NCBI RefSeq assembly: GCF_002086795.1
Contig: NZ_MVIM01000001.1
Coordinates: forward strand, 248,001 to 312,000
DNA length: 64,000 nucleotides
Direction: 5' to 3'
From: Mycolicibacterium tusciae
GTDB lineage: Bacteria > Actinomycetota > Actinomycetes > Mycobacteriales > Mycobacteriaceae
Shown here: piece after piece, positions 1-9,663 of the stretch
Layout: the number at the start of each line of letters is the position of its first letter
Position numbering within the stretch: the stretch's first letter is position 1
Notes under the pieces: model-generated
Database searches by the model: none
What the model saw: only the letters and a program-made list of their open reading frames with translations
Told to the model about the DNA's origin: nothing
Translations under genes and position numbers: made by a program

Positions 1-390
1 GGCGATCGCCAACGCGCCGAGCTGAGCACGGTTGAGCTTCTCGCGAAAAATCAACAGCCCCAACGCGACAGTGACCAACGGGTTGATGAAGTAGCCCATT
101 GCGGCGTCGACGACGTGGCCGTTGTTGACGGCGTAGATGTAGATGCCCCAGTTGATGGAGATGAGCGCCGATGCGCACACCAGCAACAGCCATACCCGAG
201 CCGTCATGGCCCGGAGGTCGCGAAACCGGCGCGCCGCGGCGATGACGAAGACCATCAGCACGCTCGTCCACACGATCCGGTGTGACAGCACTTCGAGCGC
301 ACTCGCCGGTTTCAACAGCGGAAAGAACGCGGGGAACACACCCCACATGGCGTAGGCGCCGATGCCGTAGAGAAGTCCCGTCGTTCTCAC
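1..390 (-). CDS. rarD: RarD/EamA-type drug/metabolite transporter (N-terminal part)
   Basis: This is a partial gene; its 3' part runs off the left edge. The 130 visible codons begin at a GTG that overlaps the rluD stop (GTGA). They encode a hydrophobic start ([18 protein letters not shown]) typical of the RarD branch of the EamA family, then [14 protein letters not shown] and [12 protein letters not shown], all characteristic of RarD. At least four membrane helices are visible. The family consists of 10-TM inner-membrane permeases; RarD itself has no settled substrate. The overlap with rluD indicates co-transcription with lspA and rluD. Family assignment is firm; substrate is unknown. Confidence 0.85.
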   Translation of the reverse strand, partial: MRTTGLLYGIGAYAMWGVFPAFFPLLKPASALEVLSHRIVWTSVLMVFVIAAARRFRDLRAMTARVWLLLVCASALISINWGIYIYAVNNGHVVDAAMGYFINPLVTVALGLLIFREKLNRAQLGALAIA

Positions 391-1316
391 AGTTCGTGGT
401 GGCGCAACACCTCGAGTGCGTGCTGCAGATCAGGTGGGTACGGACTGGTGATCTCGACGCGGCGCCCGTCGGCGGGATGCGCGAACGCCAAGGAGCAGGC
501 GTGCAGCCACTGGCGTTCCAGCCCGAGCTTGCGGGCCAGCGTCGGGTCCGCGCCATAGGTGAGGTCGCCGGCGCACGGATGGTGCAGCGCCGCGAAATGC
601 ACCCGGATCTGGTGGGTACGGCCGGTTTCCAGCTCGATGTCGAGCAGGCTGGCGGCTTGATGCGCTTCCAGCGTGTCGTAGTGGGTGATGCTGTGCCTGC
701 CACCTTCGGTGACCGCGAACTTCCAGTCGTTCGAGCGATGGCGCCCGATCGGCGCGTCGATCGTTCCGCTGGACGGATCGGGATGACCCTGCACCAGTGC
801 GTGATAACGCTTTTCGACGGTGCGCTGTTTGAACGCGCGCTTGAGCACCGTGTAGGCGCGCTCCGACAATGCCACCACCATCACGCCGGAGGTGCCGACG
901 TCGAGTCGATGCACAATGCCCTGGCGCTCATGGATTCCAGATGTGCTGATGCGAAACCCTGCCGCGGCGAGGCCGCCGAGCACCGTCGGCCCGCTCCAAC
1001 CGACCGTCGCATGCGCCGCGACGCCGGGCGGCTTGTCGACCGCGACGATGTCGGAATCGGAGTACAGGATCGACATGCCGTCGATCGCGACGGGCGTATT
1101 CTCCACTGGGGCAGGCGCTTCCGGCAGGCGAACTTCCAGCCAGGCCCCGGCGACCAACTTGTCGGATTTCCCCGCGGGCGCACCGTCGACGTCGACGCCG
1201 CCGTCTTCGGCCAGTGCCGCCGCGGCCGTCCGTGACAGCCCGAGAAGCCGCGCCAGACCCGCGTCGACGCGCATGCCTGCCAGCCCTTCCGGGACCGGCA
1301 TCGAGCGCGTGGTCAC
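387..1316 (-). CDS. rluD: Ribosomal large-subunit pseudouridine synthase RluD-like
   Basis: It isomerises uridines to pseudouridine in 23S rRNA (RluA/RluD family). The 309-residue product has an N-terminal S4 RNA-binding domain ([19 protein letters not shown]) followed by the catalytic core with [14 protein letters not shown], where the HRLDxxTSG aspartate is the nucleophile. The later motif [10 protein letters not shown] is also present. The GTG start was chosen because it overlaps the lspA stop by 4 bp and gives the length expected from Rv1540; the frame stays open further upstream but only antisense or within lspA. The gene is translationally coupled to lspA upstream and rarD downstream. 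Confidence 0.93.
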   Translation of the reverse strand: MTTRSMPVPEGLAGMRVDAGLARLLGLSRTAAAALAEDGGVDVDGAPAGKSDKLVAGAWLEVRLPEAPAPVENTPVAIDGMSILYSDSDIVAVDKPPGVAAHATVGWSGPTVLGGLAAAGFRISTSGIHERQGIVHRLDVGTSGVMVVALSERAYTVLKRAFKQRTVEKRYHALVQGHPDPSSGTIDAPIGRHRSNDWKFAVTEGGRHSITHYDTLEAHQAASLLDIELETGRTHQIRVHFAALHHPCAGDLTYGADPTLARKLGLERQWLHACSLAFAHPADGRRVEITSPYPPDLQHALEVLRHHEL

Positions 1317-1888
1317 TCTGACGTGTCGCCCGTACGGCGCCCGACGGTGTCGAAGTCGAAACCGAACAGCGACAGCGCCACGAGCAGAATCGCCCCGCCG
1401 ACCACCGACGGGTCGGCGACGTTGAACACCGGCCACCACCCGACGGAGAAGAAGTCGACGACGTGGCCCCGCAGCGGGCCGGGCGACCGGAAGAATCGAT
1501 CGACCAGGTTGCCCATCGCCCCGCCGAGGATCATCCCGAGGCCAAGTGCCCACCACGGCGAAACCAGGCGACGGCCCATCCAGATGATCCCGATGACGAC
1601 CGCGGTAGCGATCAGCGTCAGCACCCAGGTGTAGCCGGTGGCCATCGAGAACGCGGCACCCGAATTGCGGACGAGGGTCCACGTGACGGTGTCACCGATG
1701 ATCGAGACGGGCTGGCCGGGGGTGAGCAGCCTCACGGCGAGCACCTTGGTGACGATGTCGGCGATCAACACGATTCCCGCGACAGTCAGCAGCAGCCGCA
1801 GTCGGCGCCGGGGCGCGGGCTGCTCCTCCTGCGTCGGCGCCTCGGGCCCAGTCGTGGCCTCGTCCGACGCCGGGGATTCATCGGTCAC
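1313..1888 (-). CDS. lspA: Lipoprotein signal peptidase (signal peptidase II)
   Basis: This integral membrane aspartyl protease cleaves signal peptides from diacylglyceryl-modified prolipoproteins. The 191-residue product has a hydrophilic N-terminal extension of about 30 residues, usual in mycobacteria, then four membrane segments. The catalytic aspartates lie in GNLVDRFF and [11 protein letters not shown]. The GTG start lies directly behind a purine-rich GGGGGA stretch. It is divergent from ansA and followed by rluD with a GTGA overlap. Synteny matches Rv1539. Confidence 0.95.
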   Translation of the reverse strand: MTDESPASDEATTGPEAPTQEEQPAPRRRLRLLLTVAGIVLIADIVTKVLAVRLLTPGQPVSIIGDTVTWTLVRNSGAAFSMATGYTWVLTLIATAVVIGIIWMGRRLVSPWWALGLGMILGGAMGNLVDRFFRSPGPLRGHVVDFFSVGWWPVFNVADPSVVGGAILLVALSLFGFDFDTVGRRTGDTSE

Positions 1889-1930
1889 TCCCCCATCATT
1901 CCAGGGCCGGAATACGTAAGAATTCCACCC

Positions 1931-2854
1931 ATGGCTCGCCTCGTCGTCATCACCACCGGCGGCACCATCGCCACCAGCGCTGACGCCCGCGGCGTGAAGC
2001 GTCCGACCCGAACCGGCGCCGACCTGACTTCCGGGCTCGACGTGCAGGTCGTCGACCTGATGGCGGTGGACAGCTCGATGCTCACCCTCGCTGACTGGGA
2101 CCGGATCAGCGCGGCGGTGCGCTCTGCGTCAGACGCCGACGGCGTCGTGATCACACACGGCACCGACACCATGGAGGAAACCTCGCTGTGGCTGGAGCTG
2201 ACGTATGACGGGCGGGCCCCGGTCGTGCTCACCGGGGCGCAGCGCAGTGCCGACGCCCCCGACGCCGATGGTCCGGCCAATCTGCGCGATGCGCTGACGG
2301 TCGCAGCGAGCCCACCCGCGCAGGGGCTGGGTGCACTGGTGAGTTTCGCGGGCACGGTGTGGCAACCTCTCGGCCTGCAGAAGGTCGCGACGGCGGATCT
2401 GCGGGGCTTCGCAGGGGTGGCGATCGGCTCGGTGTCGGATGCGACGTTCGCGGTAGGGGCCACCAAGGACCGCCCGTTCCTTGCGGCCGCCTCGGCGGCC
2501 GATGCGCCGAGGGTGGACACCATCGCGGTGTATCCGGGCGCCGACGCTGTGGCGATGGACGCGTGCGTCGCCGCGGGGGCTCGGGGTCTGGTGCTGGCGG
2601 CGCTGGGTTCGGGCAACGCGGGCGCCGCCGTGATCGAAGCCGTGCGACGGCACCGCCGCGACGGTGTCGCCGTCGCGGTGTCGACGCGCGTGCCCGATGG
2701 ACGGGTCAGCCCCGGGTACGGCCCGGGCCGTGAGCTCGCCGACGCCGGCGCGATCATGGTGCCGCGGCTGCGTCCGCCTCAGGCCCGCGTCCTGCTGATG
2801 GCCGCGCTGGCGGCCGGTTCGCCCGTCGCCGACGTGTTCGCGCGCTGGGGCTGA
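1931..2854 (+). CDS. ansA: L-asparaginase
   Basis: It hydrolyses L-asparagine to aspartate and ammonia. The 307-residue type I/II asparaginase fold shows both threonine motifs: TTGGTIA near residue 8, carrying the nucleophilic Thr, and [10 protein letters not shown] near residue 80. The frame is open for about 470 bp upstream of the ATG, but that stretch is antisense to lspA, and homology begins exactly at [11 protein letters not shown]. It is divergent from lspA and convergent with dinX; 29 bp separate the two stop codons. Synteny matches Rv1538c. Confidence 0.93.
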   Translation: MARLVVITTGGTIATSADARGVKRPTRTGADLTSGLDVQVVDLMAVDSSMLTLADWDRISAAVRSASDADGVVITHGTDTMEETSLWLELTYDGRAPVVLTGAQRSADAPDADGPANLRDALTVAASPPAQGLGALVSFAGTVWQPLGLQKVATADLRGFAGVAIGSVSDATFAVGATKDRPFLAAASAADAPRVDTIAVYPGADAVAMDACVAAGARGLVLAALGSGNAGAAVIEAVRRHRRDGVAVAVSTRVPDGRVSPGYGPGRELADAGAIMVPRLRPPQARVLLMAALAAGSPVADVFARWG

Positions 2855-2883
2855 TGTGCGGGAATCGTGAACGTTTGGTTCGG

Positions 2884-4242
2884 CTAACTCTGGTGGCGGC
2901 TGAGCTCGTCGAGATAGTCCGCCCAATCCAGGCTGTCGACGGGGTTGGCCCGGGCGATCTCCGGATCGTCCGCGCGCAGCGTGTGTACCGGGCCCGGTCC
3001 GGTTCCGCGCGTCTCGAAACGCACCGTCATCACGCCGTGACCGGCGCCCTGGATCCACCCGTGCCCGTGGGTGGTGTGCACGACGTCGTCTCCGATCCGC
3101 CAGGCCGGCGGCGTGGCTGTGGTTTCAGTCAGCGTCGGCGGCAACTGCGAGCCGGACACCTCCTCCGCCAGCAACTCGAGATCGGGGAACAGCGACTCCT
3201 GCTGAACCTCCGACAGTCCTGAAAAGCCAACGCCGACAAGGCGGATGGGCCCCACCTCGATCGGGTCGAGCAGCAACCGCCGAGCGGTCGCAATCAGGGT
3301 GGCGGCATCGGTGATGGCGTACGGCAGCGTGGCCGACCGGGTGAGGATTCCCATGTCGGACTTCTTCAGCTTGACGGTGATGGTGCGCGCGCCGCGACCG
3401 TCCTTCTGGAGCCGGGTGTGGGCGTGCTCGCCGATGCGCGCTACGGCTTCCCGCAGCTGGTCGAGGGTCGTGAGGTCCTCGGGAAACGTCGATTCGGCGC
3501 TGATCTGCTTGGCGGGGGAATTCTCGGCGACGGGCCGGTCGTCGATGCCGCGCGCGAGCCGGTGCAGCGCCGCGCCGACAGTGCCGCCGAGGATGTCGGC
3601 GACTTCGGCATCGCTCAGTGCGGCGAACGCCCCGATGGTGTCGATGCCGAGTCGGTGCAGCTTTTCCTCGGCGACCGGTCCGATGCCCCACAAGCGGCGC
3701 ACGGGCAACGCGTCGAGCAGCACCCGCTCCTCGCTGCGCGAGACCACCCGGATGCCGTTGGGCTTCGCGAGGTCCGAGGCGATCTTGGCGACCTGCTTGC
3801 CCGATCCGGCGCCGACTGACGCGACGAGCCCCGTTTCGTCGAGCACCCTGGACTTCAACGTCCGGCAGAACGTTTCGACGTCGTCGGCCGAGGCGCCCGC
3901 GAGTTCGGCCGGCTCACCGAATGCCTCGTCGAAGGAGAGCTGCTCGAGCACCGGGACGAAGCCGCGCACGGTGTCGAACACGCGGCGGCTGGCGACGCCG
4001 TAGACGACACCACGCGGCGGCAGGACCACGGCGGTGGCGCCCACCATTCGCCTGGCCATGTGCATGGGCATCGCGGAGCGGGCGCCGAACACCCGGGACT
4101 CATAGCTCGCGCCGGCGACCACCCCGCGGCCGCCCAGCCCACCCACCAGCACCGGCCTGCCACGGAGGGTGGGTCGGGTCAGCTGCTCGACCGACGCGAA
4201 GAACGCGTCCATGTCGAGATGCAGCACCCACCGACCTTCCAC
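2884..4242 (-). CDS. dinX: Y-family DNA polymerase IV (DinB1/DinX)
   Basis: This is an error-prone translesion polymerase. The 452-residue product opens with the palm motif [14 protein letters not shown] and carries LSFDEAFGE with the second pair of catalytic carboxylates. It continues through a [11 protein letters not shown] finger region and a little-finger domain. A QESLF pentapeptide near residue 360 matches the QxxLF beta-clamp-binding consensus. The C-terminal 80 or so residues form the extension seen in mycobacterial DinX (Rv1537). The start is GTG, with a -10-like TAGCAT 8 nt upstream that overlaps the stop codon of the tnpB gene. Confidence 0.93.
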   Translation of the reverse strand: MEGRWVLHLDMDAFFASVEQLTRPTLRGRPVLVGGLGGRGVVAGASYESRVFGARSAMPMHMARRMVGATAVVLPPRGVVYGVASRRVFDTVRGFVPVLEQLSFDEAFGEPAELAGASADDVETFCRTLKSRVLDETGLVASVGAGSGKQVAKIASDLAKPNGIRVVSRSEERVLLDALPVRRLWGIGPVAEEKLHRLGIDTIGAFAALSDAEVADILGGTVGAALHRLARGIDDRPVAENSPAKQISAESTFPEDLTTLDQLREAVARIGEHAHTRLQKDGRGARTITVKLKKSDMGILTRSATLPYAITDAATLIATARRLLLDPIEVGPIRLVGVGFSGLSEVQQESLFPDLELLAEEVSGSQLPPTLTETTATPPAWRIGDDVVHTTHGHGWIQGAGHGVMTVRFETRGTGPGPVHTLRADDPEIARANPVDSLDWADYLDELSRHQS

Positions 4243-4250
4243 ATCCGCCG

Positions 4251-4256
4251 ATGCTA
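4251..4256 (-). promoter_or_regulatory. Candidate -10 box of dinX, overlapping tnpB stop
   Basis: TAGCAT on the minus strand fits the mycobacterial TANNNT -10 consensus and sits 8 nt before the dinX GTG. The first three bases are also the TAG stop codon of the upstream tnpB reading frame. Position is the only evidence; no -35 is needed for this promoter class. Confidence 0.4.
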
Positions 4257-6311
4257 TTTCGGTAAGAGTTGACCCGTTGTCGTAGGCCCTGCAGCGCCGC
4301 CCAACCAGTTTGAGGCTGGATGTTTTCGACCGCTCCCGCGACGTCCAGGTGGGCCTGGTCTGTTCGGAGGTAGGGCAAGCGCTGCTCGCTCAGCAGAGGC
4401 CACCGTGTGATGGCTGCCGCTCCTGGCCGAGCCAACTCCATCTATCGGCGTTGGTGGCTGGTATCGGTTGACTGAGCCCTCCCACTCTTGCTGGGAGGCC
4501 AGCCCCGCCTTTAGGGCGTGGGCAAGTCGGTAGTTGACTCGTGCGGTGCGTGGATTATGCGCATCGCCGAATTCGACACAGGCTGCCAGGGCCGCCGAGA
4601 CAACGTCACGATCGGCGTGCAGCCCGCAGTGGAAGCACCGGTGAATGCGTTGCGCCAACGTCTTGTTCACCCGCTGTCCGCACAGGCAGTGCTGACTCAT
4701 CGCGGTGGTGCGGGTCGCGGCCCGATCCAAGCGGCCACCGGTGGCATCGCATTCAGCAGCCAGTGCCGCGGCAAGCATGCCAGGACTGAAAAGGGCAATC
4801 CTCTTGCCCCACAGTCGGGCCCAGGTAGTGATCGTGGCTTGCTCCACCGTGATGTAGTTGCCGTGCAGTGTCACGATCCGTGCCGCGATGTGGCGGGCTC
4901 GGGCCTGTTTCGCTTGTCGCGTAGCTCGCGTCTCGGCGGCGTGATCCGTACGAATGCGCCAATATCTCGTGGAAAGCGTGTCACGCGAATAGGCGTGTAT
5001 TGGCACGCCATCAGATCGCGCGGTACGCGCACCTCCAGGGTTCGCGACCGTCTTGACCTGCAAACCTTTTGCGGCTCGCCGTTGCCCCCGCTTCCGCTGG
5101 CGCGCCGAGGGTCCGTACTGATCAGCATTGGTGTTCCGCCGGGAGCGGTCCAGAGCCCGCTGGCGATCGCGGGCCCGCTTGGCTGCCCGCTTCGCGGCCT
5201 GCTGCTGTCTGACGGTGAGACTGATCGCGCTCACTATCAACTGCTGCGGCTGAACCTGTGAGAAAGATGCCAGCGTGAGGTTGGAAACGTTCACGTCGAG
5301 TCCGGCGCGACGGTCACTAGGGATAGTTGCCCGCCGAGCACGGTTGCCCGGCGACACATAGCCAGTCGTGCGGGTCAACAGATGCGCGTAATAGCGCCAT
5401 CCTCCAGGCGCCTTCCGATCTCGGACTCGCACCATGTCGATCTTGTGCCACACCGCTGGGTCGGCCAAGAAATGGCGGAGGTGCGCCCACTGCCCCGCCC
5501 CCTGAGGCAGCCGAACCGGCATTACTAGATCGCCAGCGGGAAGGCCGGTGAACACCACTGTCAAAGGCCCAGTATGGGTGCGCCACGATCCACGCGGGTG
5601 CGATGGGATCGGCATCTTGCGAGGCTGAGCCAAAATGGAACTGCCTGCCGGTTCAGTGGCGGCGTCAGTCGCGTTCGTCACCGTTGTTGTCAGATCGGGA
5701 TGGCGGAAGTCGCGTAGGTGTCCTTCGAGGGTCCCGACTAGGCGCCAGGTTTCCCAGATAGGTATGTCCTTCGTATACGAGCGAGCCCGGCCCGGGATTT
5801 TGTTGAATCTCCACCACGATCCGATCTTCGGCGCACCGTGGCGGTGCCCAGCCGAATCAGTAAAAAGGTGGCGATCAATTGCTTCCCACACTTCGTCGGC
5901 GACATGCTGGCCGACAGCCTTGGTCAAGTGATCGCGCATCCATCCGCTTGCCTCAATGTGGGCCCTAGCTGCAGCTTCAAGAGCCTTGCGTGACAACCCC
6001 AGACGCTCCCGTGCAGCCTTCGGATCCGCACTGCGCTCGCGATGAGCAGCCCAATATGCCCGACATCGCGCCGCCGCGTCGCGCTGCAATGCCCGCCGCA
6101 ACTGAAAAACGGCGGACCACTGCGACTGAACCCGCCGTCGAACCACCGAGTCGCTGAGATCCAGCTCGAGGCGAATTACTGCCACCGGGCCCTCGTACTT
6201 GTACATCGGGCCCTTCGACTTTCCTCGCCTGCGCGGCACAACGTCATCACTTCTCGAGGGGGGAGAGTCAGCCGGCGTCGATGCCACGCTAGTGATGAAA
6301 CCATCGATCAC
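4254..6311 (-). CDS. tnpB: TnpB-family RNA-guided nuclease (orphan, no TnpA)
   Basis: The product is up to 685 residues long; an internal ATG at codon 36 (MYKYEGP, position 6206) may be the true start. The C-terminal half is a TnpB/Cas12-type RuvC domain. RuvC-I is GLDVNVSN (Asp339), RuvC-II YITVEQ (Glu490) and Ruv[15 protein letters not shown] (Asp569), so the D-E-D triad is intact. Between II and III is a zinc ribbon with Cys542, Cys544, Cys559 and Cys562, with a shortened C-x-C first half. The final 80 or so residues are low-complexity and overlap a structured segment that may encode the guide-RNA scaffold. No TnpA recombinase or CRISPR array is nearby. Family members are RNA-guided DNA endonucleases; the guide and target here are unknown. 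Confidence 0.85.
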   Translation of the reverse strand: MIDGFITSVASTPADSPPSRSDDVVPRRRGKSKGPMYKYEGPVAVIRLELDLSDSVVRRRVQSQWSAVFQLRRALQRDAAARCRAYWAAHRERSADPKAARERLGLSRKALEAAARAHIEASGWMRDHLTKAVGQHVADEVWEAIDRHLFTDSAGHRHGAPKIGSWWRFNKIPGRARSYTKDIPIWETWRLVGTLEGHLRDFRHPDLTTTVTNATDAATEPAGSSILAQPRKMPIPSHPRGSWRTHTGPLTVVFTGLPAGDLVMPVRLPQGAGQWAHLRHFLADPAVWHKIDMVRVRDRKAPGGWRYYAHLLTRTTGYVSPGNRARRATIPSDRRAGLDVNVSNLTLASFSQVQPQQLIVSAISLTVRQQQAAKRAAKRARDRQRALDRSRRNTNADQYGPSARQRKRGQRRAAKGLQVKTVANPGGARTARSDGVPIHAYSRDTLSTRYWRIRTDHAAETRATRQAKQARARHIAARIVTLHGNYITVEQATITTWARLWGKRIALFSPGMLAAALAAECDATGGRLDRAATRTTAMSQHCLCGQRVNKTLAQRIHRCFHCGLHADRDVVSAALAACVEFGDAHNPRTARVNYRLAHALKAGLASQQEWEGSVNRYQPPTPIDGVGSARSGSHHTVASAERAALALPPNRPGPPGRRGSGRKHPASNWLGGAAGPTTTGQLLPK
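4257..4510 (-). ncRNA. Candidate TnpB guide RNA (reRNA/omega RNA) region
   Basis: The 3' end of tnpB and its downstream edge normally produce the TnpB-bound guide RNA. On the minus strand this segment contains a strong hairpin with a 7-bp stem (CCTCCCA / TGGGAGG, 4478-4484 with 4492-4498, 7-nt loop). A second stem is CCAAC/GTTGG (4432-4436 with 4450-4454). Protein-coding character is weak in the same region. The element's right end and the guide start cannot be placed by eye, so the extent is inference. Confidence 0.35.
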
Positions 6312-6473
6312 CGACAGTGACCGCTCGCCGCAACAACGAACCGATGGCTGGGTTAGCTACGCACGGTCTATCTAGTGCGCGAAACAACTCCTCGCGGATC
6401 GATTGCCACAGTCTCTCGGTCACGAATCGGGCTCTGGAAATTCAGCTTCAATGCGCAATCACGATTCAGCTCC

Positions 6474-6479
6474 TAGCCT
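6474..6479 (+). promoter_or_regulatory. Candidate leaderless promoter -10 for ferritin-like gene
   Basis: TAGCCT fits TANNNT and lies 7 nt before the ATG at 6487, the spacing expected of a leaderless mycobacterial transcript. There is no Shine-Dalgarno sequence between them. Confidence 0.45.
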
Positions 6480-6486
6480 GACGTCC

Positions 6487-7242
6487 ATGGCGCAACGTGT
6501 CGGTCAACGGAGTGGCTTCGGCCGGTGGGTCGACCACTTCGAAGCCAACGAAGACGTGCACCGCCGGGTGGACGCCGCGATCGACTTCGACGCCGACTGC
6601 ACCGTCCCCGAGACCGTGCGTCGGCCGCTGATCGCCTCGGTACGCCGATTCCAGCTGGGCGAGAGCGGCGACGGCCGGCAGCTGATCCGCAATGCCGAAC
6701 GAGCGGGCGACTCCGAATACGTGAGTGCGATAACCCTTTTCGTCGCCGAAGAGCAGCAGCATGCCGCGCTGCTCCTGCGGCTGCTCGGATACCTCGGTGG
6801 CGCCCCGATGAGCAGACACTGGTCAGACGCGATCTTCGTCCGCTTACGCCGTCTGCTGGGCCTGCGCACCGAGTTGATGGTGCTGACCGTCGCCGAGGTC
6901 GTAGCCCTGTCCTATTACGGGGGCCTGGCCGCGGCGGGTCCGGATCCGGTGACGCGCGCCGTCGCCGCGCGGATCGTCGACGACGAGAACGCCCACGTGC
7001 GGTTTCAGCGCGACCGCCTGAGTGCCGGTTTCGCGGATTCGCGGGCATCGATGCGCGCGCTCGCCCTGGGCCTGTGGTGGGTGGTCGCAATCGGTGCGAC
7101 GGTGGTCGTCGCCGTTGATCACCGGGGCGTGCTCGACGCGATCGGCTATCGACGCACCACGTTCGTCCGCGACGTCCTCGCCGATTTCTCGGGGCTGGCG
7201 GCAGCCGTCATGTTCGACCGAAAGTCCTTGTCGTGGACGTGA
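6487..7242 (+). CDS. Ferritin-like fold protein (putative di-iron/membrane protein)
   Basis: The product has 251 residues. EEQQHAALLLRLLGYLG and a later DENAHVRFQRDRL supply the paired E/D-x-x-H motifs of a ferritin-like four-helix bundle that could bind two metal ions. A third carboxylate, in AEVVALSYYGGL, lies between them. A hydrophobic stretch (LGLWWVVAIGATVVVAV) near residue 205 may be a membrane segment. The ATG follows a leaderless -10 box; the frame extends 28 codons further upstream without support. The 3' end overlaps the LLM-oxidoreductase start by 10 bp, implying an operon. Metal dependence and reaction are not established. Confidence 0.7.
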   Translation: MAQRVGQRSGFGRWVDHFEANEDVHRRVDAAIDFDADCTVPETVRRPLIASVRRFQLGESGDGRQLIRNAERAGDSEYVSAITLFVAEEQQHAALLLRLLGYLGGAPMSRHWSDAIFVRLRRLLGLRTELMVLTVAEVVALSYYGGLAAAGPDPVTRAVAARIVDDENAHVRFQRDRLSAGFADSRASMRALALGLWWVVAIGATVVVAVDHRGVLDAIGYRRTTFVRDVLADFSGLAAAVMFDRKSLSWT

Positions 7243-8267
7243 TCACATCGCTCCCAGCGAGCGCGGAGCTGAGCGAAGTCGCCGACGAGGCGCAACGCAT
7301 CGAGGAGATGGGCTTCGATGCCGTCCACGTATCCGAGACCGTTCGCGATCCATTCGCCGTCTGCACCCTCGCGCTGGAGCACACCACGACGCTGGTGGTC
7401 CGGACCAGCATGGTGGTCGCTTTCGCCCGCAGCCCGATGGTCACCGCCTACGCGGCGTGGGAACTGGCCCGCTACTCCGGTGGCCGCTTCGAGCTCGGCG
7501 TCGCCACGCAGGTGAGGGGCAACGTCGTCGGACGGTTCTCGATGCCGTGGACCGACCCCGCCGCGCAGCTGCGTGACTACGTCGCATCCCTGCGCGCGAT
7601 TTTCGCCGCCTTCGCGAACGGCCAGGGTGTGGACTACCACGGCAGCCACTACACATTCACCCGGCTGCAGCCGTACTTCAATCCGGGTCCGATCGAGACG
7701 GCTCCCCCGCCGATCTGGACCGGCGGCGTCAACCGCAGGATGTGCCGACTCGCCGGCGCCGTCGCCGACGGCTTCGTCGCGCATCCCACCAGCTCGCACC
7801 CTGCGGTGCTGCGCGAGTACGTCCTGCCCGCGCTCGCCGACGGTGCGGCTAAGGAGGGGCGTACCGACGACGGCCCGCGGCTGGTCGTCGTGCCGCGCGT
7901 CATCTCGGGACGTGACGACGCGGCTGTCGCCGCCGCGCGTGACGAGCTGCGGACCGAGCTCGCCTTCCTGTACTCCACGCCGGCGTATCAGCGCACACTC
8001 GAGCTCTTCGGACTGAGCGACGTCGCGGCCCGCCTCAGCGAGCACGCCCGTCGCAAGGAATGGTCCGCGCTCGCGGACGTACTCACCGATGACGTGGTGA
8101 GTCAACTCGTTCCACAGGGGACCTACGAGGAGCTACCCGGCGTTCTCGCGTCCTGGTACGCCGGGGTGTGCGACGGCATCTCGCTTGACGTGCCGTCTGA
8201 TCCGGCCGATGACGACGAGTTCACCTCGATGCTCGGTCGCGTCAAGACGATCCCGTCCCGGGTCTAG
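7233..8267 (+). CDS. F420-dependent LLM-class oxidoreductase (TIGR03617-like)
   Basis: This is a luciferase-like monooxygenase fold protein of 344 residues. Hydride transfer from coenzyme F420 is the expected chemistry in mycobacteria. Family features include LSEVADEAQRIEEMGFDAVHVSET, split here as an N-terminal barrel strand and helix, the conserved ARYSGGRFELGVATQ segment, and the GGVNRRMCRLAG loop. The GTG start lies inside the last codons of the ferritin-like gene, which couples the two. A small S4 protein follows 13 bp downstream. The substrate cannot be read from the sequence. Confidence 0.82.
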   Translation: MDVITSLPASAELSEVADEAQRIEEMGFDAVHVSETVRDPFAVCTLALEHTTTLVVRTSMVVAFARSPMVTAYAAWELARYSGGRFELGVATQVRGNVVGRFSMPWTDPAAQLRDYVASLRAIFAAFANGQGVDYHGSHYTFTRLQPYFNPGPIETAPPPIWTGGVNRRMCRLAGAVADGFVAHPTSSHPAVLREYVLPALADGAAKEGRTDDGPRLVVVPRVISGRDDAAVAAARDELRTELAFLYSTPAYQRTLELFGLSDVAARLSEHARRKEWSALADVLTDDVVSQLVPQGTYEELPGVLASWYAGVCDGISLDVPSDPADDDEFTSMLGRVKTIPSRV

Positions 8268-8280
8268 GGACAGGTACCAC

Positions 8281-8487
8281 GTGGACGATGTGCCGATTCG
8301 CGACGAGACGATCCGCTTGGGTCAGTTCCTGAAACTGGCCGGGTTGATCGACAGCGGAGCGGACGCCAAGGCGGTCGTCGCCGACGGGATGGTCATCGTC
8401 AACGACGCAGTCGAGCGCCGCAGAGGCCGACAGCTCCGCTCGGGTGACACCGTGGAGTTCAACGGCCGTCGCGCCCGGGTGAGCTGA
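8281..8487 (+). CDS. Small S4-domain RNA-binding protein
   Basis: The 68-residue protein consists almost wholly of an S4 domain: IRLGQFLKLAGL, the glycine turn VVADGMVIVND, and RSGDTVEFNGRR. This is the layout of the stand-alone YaaA/RlbA-type S4 proteins, which are thought to bind structured RNA such as rRNA. The GTG start places the domain at the N-terminus; upstream codons belong to the tail of the LLM gene in another frame. It is the third gene of the ferritin-like/LLM cluster. Confidence 0.85.
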   Translation: MDDVPIRDETIRLGQFLKLAGLIDSGADAKAVVADGMVIVNDAVERRRGRQLRSGDTVEFNGRRARVS

Positions 8488-8640
8488 CCTTTGCGATCGT
8501 CACCCGCACGCCGTCGCCGATGCCGCTGCCTGGAAGATCTGGCTTGCTGCGTCGCTAGGATCCTCCAATGGTTCATTCTCAAGTGACGCCTGCGCCGTCG
8601 TCATCCCGCCCGGGCGTTTCAATAGCGAAGATCAGGCACT

Positions 8641-9648
8641 GTGTCATCTGAGTCAGACAGCTTCGACCGCGTCCGACTCGAACGGCCCGCGCACCTTCCC
8701 GATCACCACTGGCTCGCAATCGACACCGAAATTCGGCGTTTGCGCCGGTCTCTGGCGACAGACGACGGCCCTCAGGCCCTCAGTGACATCAAATGCCTGG
8801 TGGAGAGCATTGCACGCGTGGTCCTGGACATCGATGGGACGCCGGCAGCCTCGAGCGAAGCGTTCAATTCTATTGTTGGACAAGCACATAGCCGGCTCAA
8901 GGGTCAGCCAGGTCCCGAACTCGCCAACGACACGGCGTTCGGCGACCTAGCTACCCAGGCAAGCAAGATCGCTCGACAGCTTGGCAACATACGCAACGAG
9001 TTCGGAGGTGGGCACGGCAGAGCAAGAGTCCCGAGTTTCTCCGACGAGATGGTCGTGCTCGCACTCGATGGTGGCCTGCTATGGGCACGATGGGCCCTTC
9101 GACGCCTGGGCTATTTCTCCGAAGGACGACCCGAAGCCCTCATCGATGCCCTGATGGGCAGCGCGCAGACGTTTCGTGCAGGCGACCTTCGACGACGGCT
9201 TCTGGCGGCTCGCTTGCCTCACTTAGAATCGCGATATCAACGCAGCATTGGGATTGCGGTTGGGCAGCGTGCTGCGCGGCAAACATTCGTCGTCCATTGG
9301 GATGGTGTAGAGCCATGCCTCAGCTCGGATGATCTTGCGACTTGGCCGCGCGATTACCGCGTCGGGGTTGCCTACGGGCTATGGTTCGACCCAGATGGCA
9401 ATGTCACGCTGACACCGGAGTCGGCGAGGGAGGCTTTGCTAGTTCTCGATCCAGTCGCGGACTGCTCCGCCGACCTAACCGACTGGGTATCGCGCATTGT
9501 CATGGCCCGCGCGGGGATCAGTTATGAGCGGACGATGTCGGCTTATGAGATCTCAGAATTTATTCGCGACAGGACTGCGTCGCGTCCGCCAGAGGAGCGC
9601 GCCGCGCTCGTTTCACTGGCGGATGTCATCAACCCACCGCTCTTTTGA
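8641..9648 (+). CDS. HEPN (Abi_C-like) protein, putative abortive-infection factor
   Basis: The product has 335 residues with a GTG start. Residues of about 45-160 resemble the Abi_C branch of HEPN domains: a SDIKCLVESIARVVLD helix, then ARQLGNIRNEFGGGHG with Arg118-x6-His125, the RNase signature of HEPN proteins, then a closing hydrophobic helix. The C-terminal 175 residues match nothing I recognise. The gene is convergent with a second HEPN gene; their stops are 15 bp apart. Codon use is visibly less GC-biased than in the flanking backbone, consistent with transfer. Toxin or defence activity is inferred from family knowledge. Confidence 0.6.
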   Translation: MSSESDSFDRVRLERPAHLPDHHWLAIDTEIRRLRRSLATDDGPQALSDIKCLVESIARVVLDIDGTPAASSEAFNSIVGQAHSRLKGQPGPELANDTAFGDLATQASKIARQLGNIRNEFGGGHGRARVPSFSDEMVVLALDGGLLWARWALRRLGYFSEGRPEALIDALMGSAQTFRAGDLRRRLLAARLPHLESRYQRSIGIAVGQRAARQTFVVHWDGVEPCLSSDDLATWPRDYRVGVAYGLWFDPDGNVTLTPESAREALLVLDPVADCSADLTDWVSRIVMARAGISYERTMSAYEISEFIRDRTASRPPEERAALVSLADVINPPLF

Positions 9649-9663
9649 CTCCTAATCGGTGCT

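Noticed and set aside
2129..3058. 309-codon minus-strand frame across ansA and dinX 3' ends
   Set aside because: It is Arg/Gly-rich, antisense to ansA, and lacks motifs or a ribosome-binding site.
4254..6311. A type V CRISPR effector instead of TnpB
   Set aside because: There is no repeat-spacer array and no cas1/cas2 in the window; the size and motifs fit TnpB at least as well.
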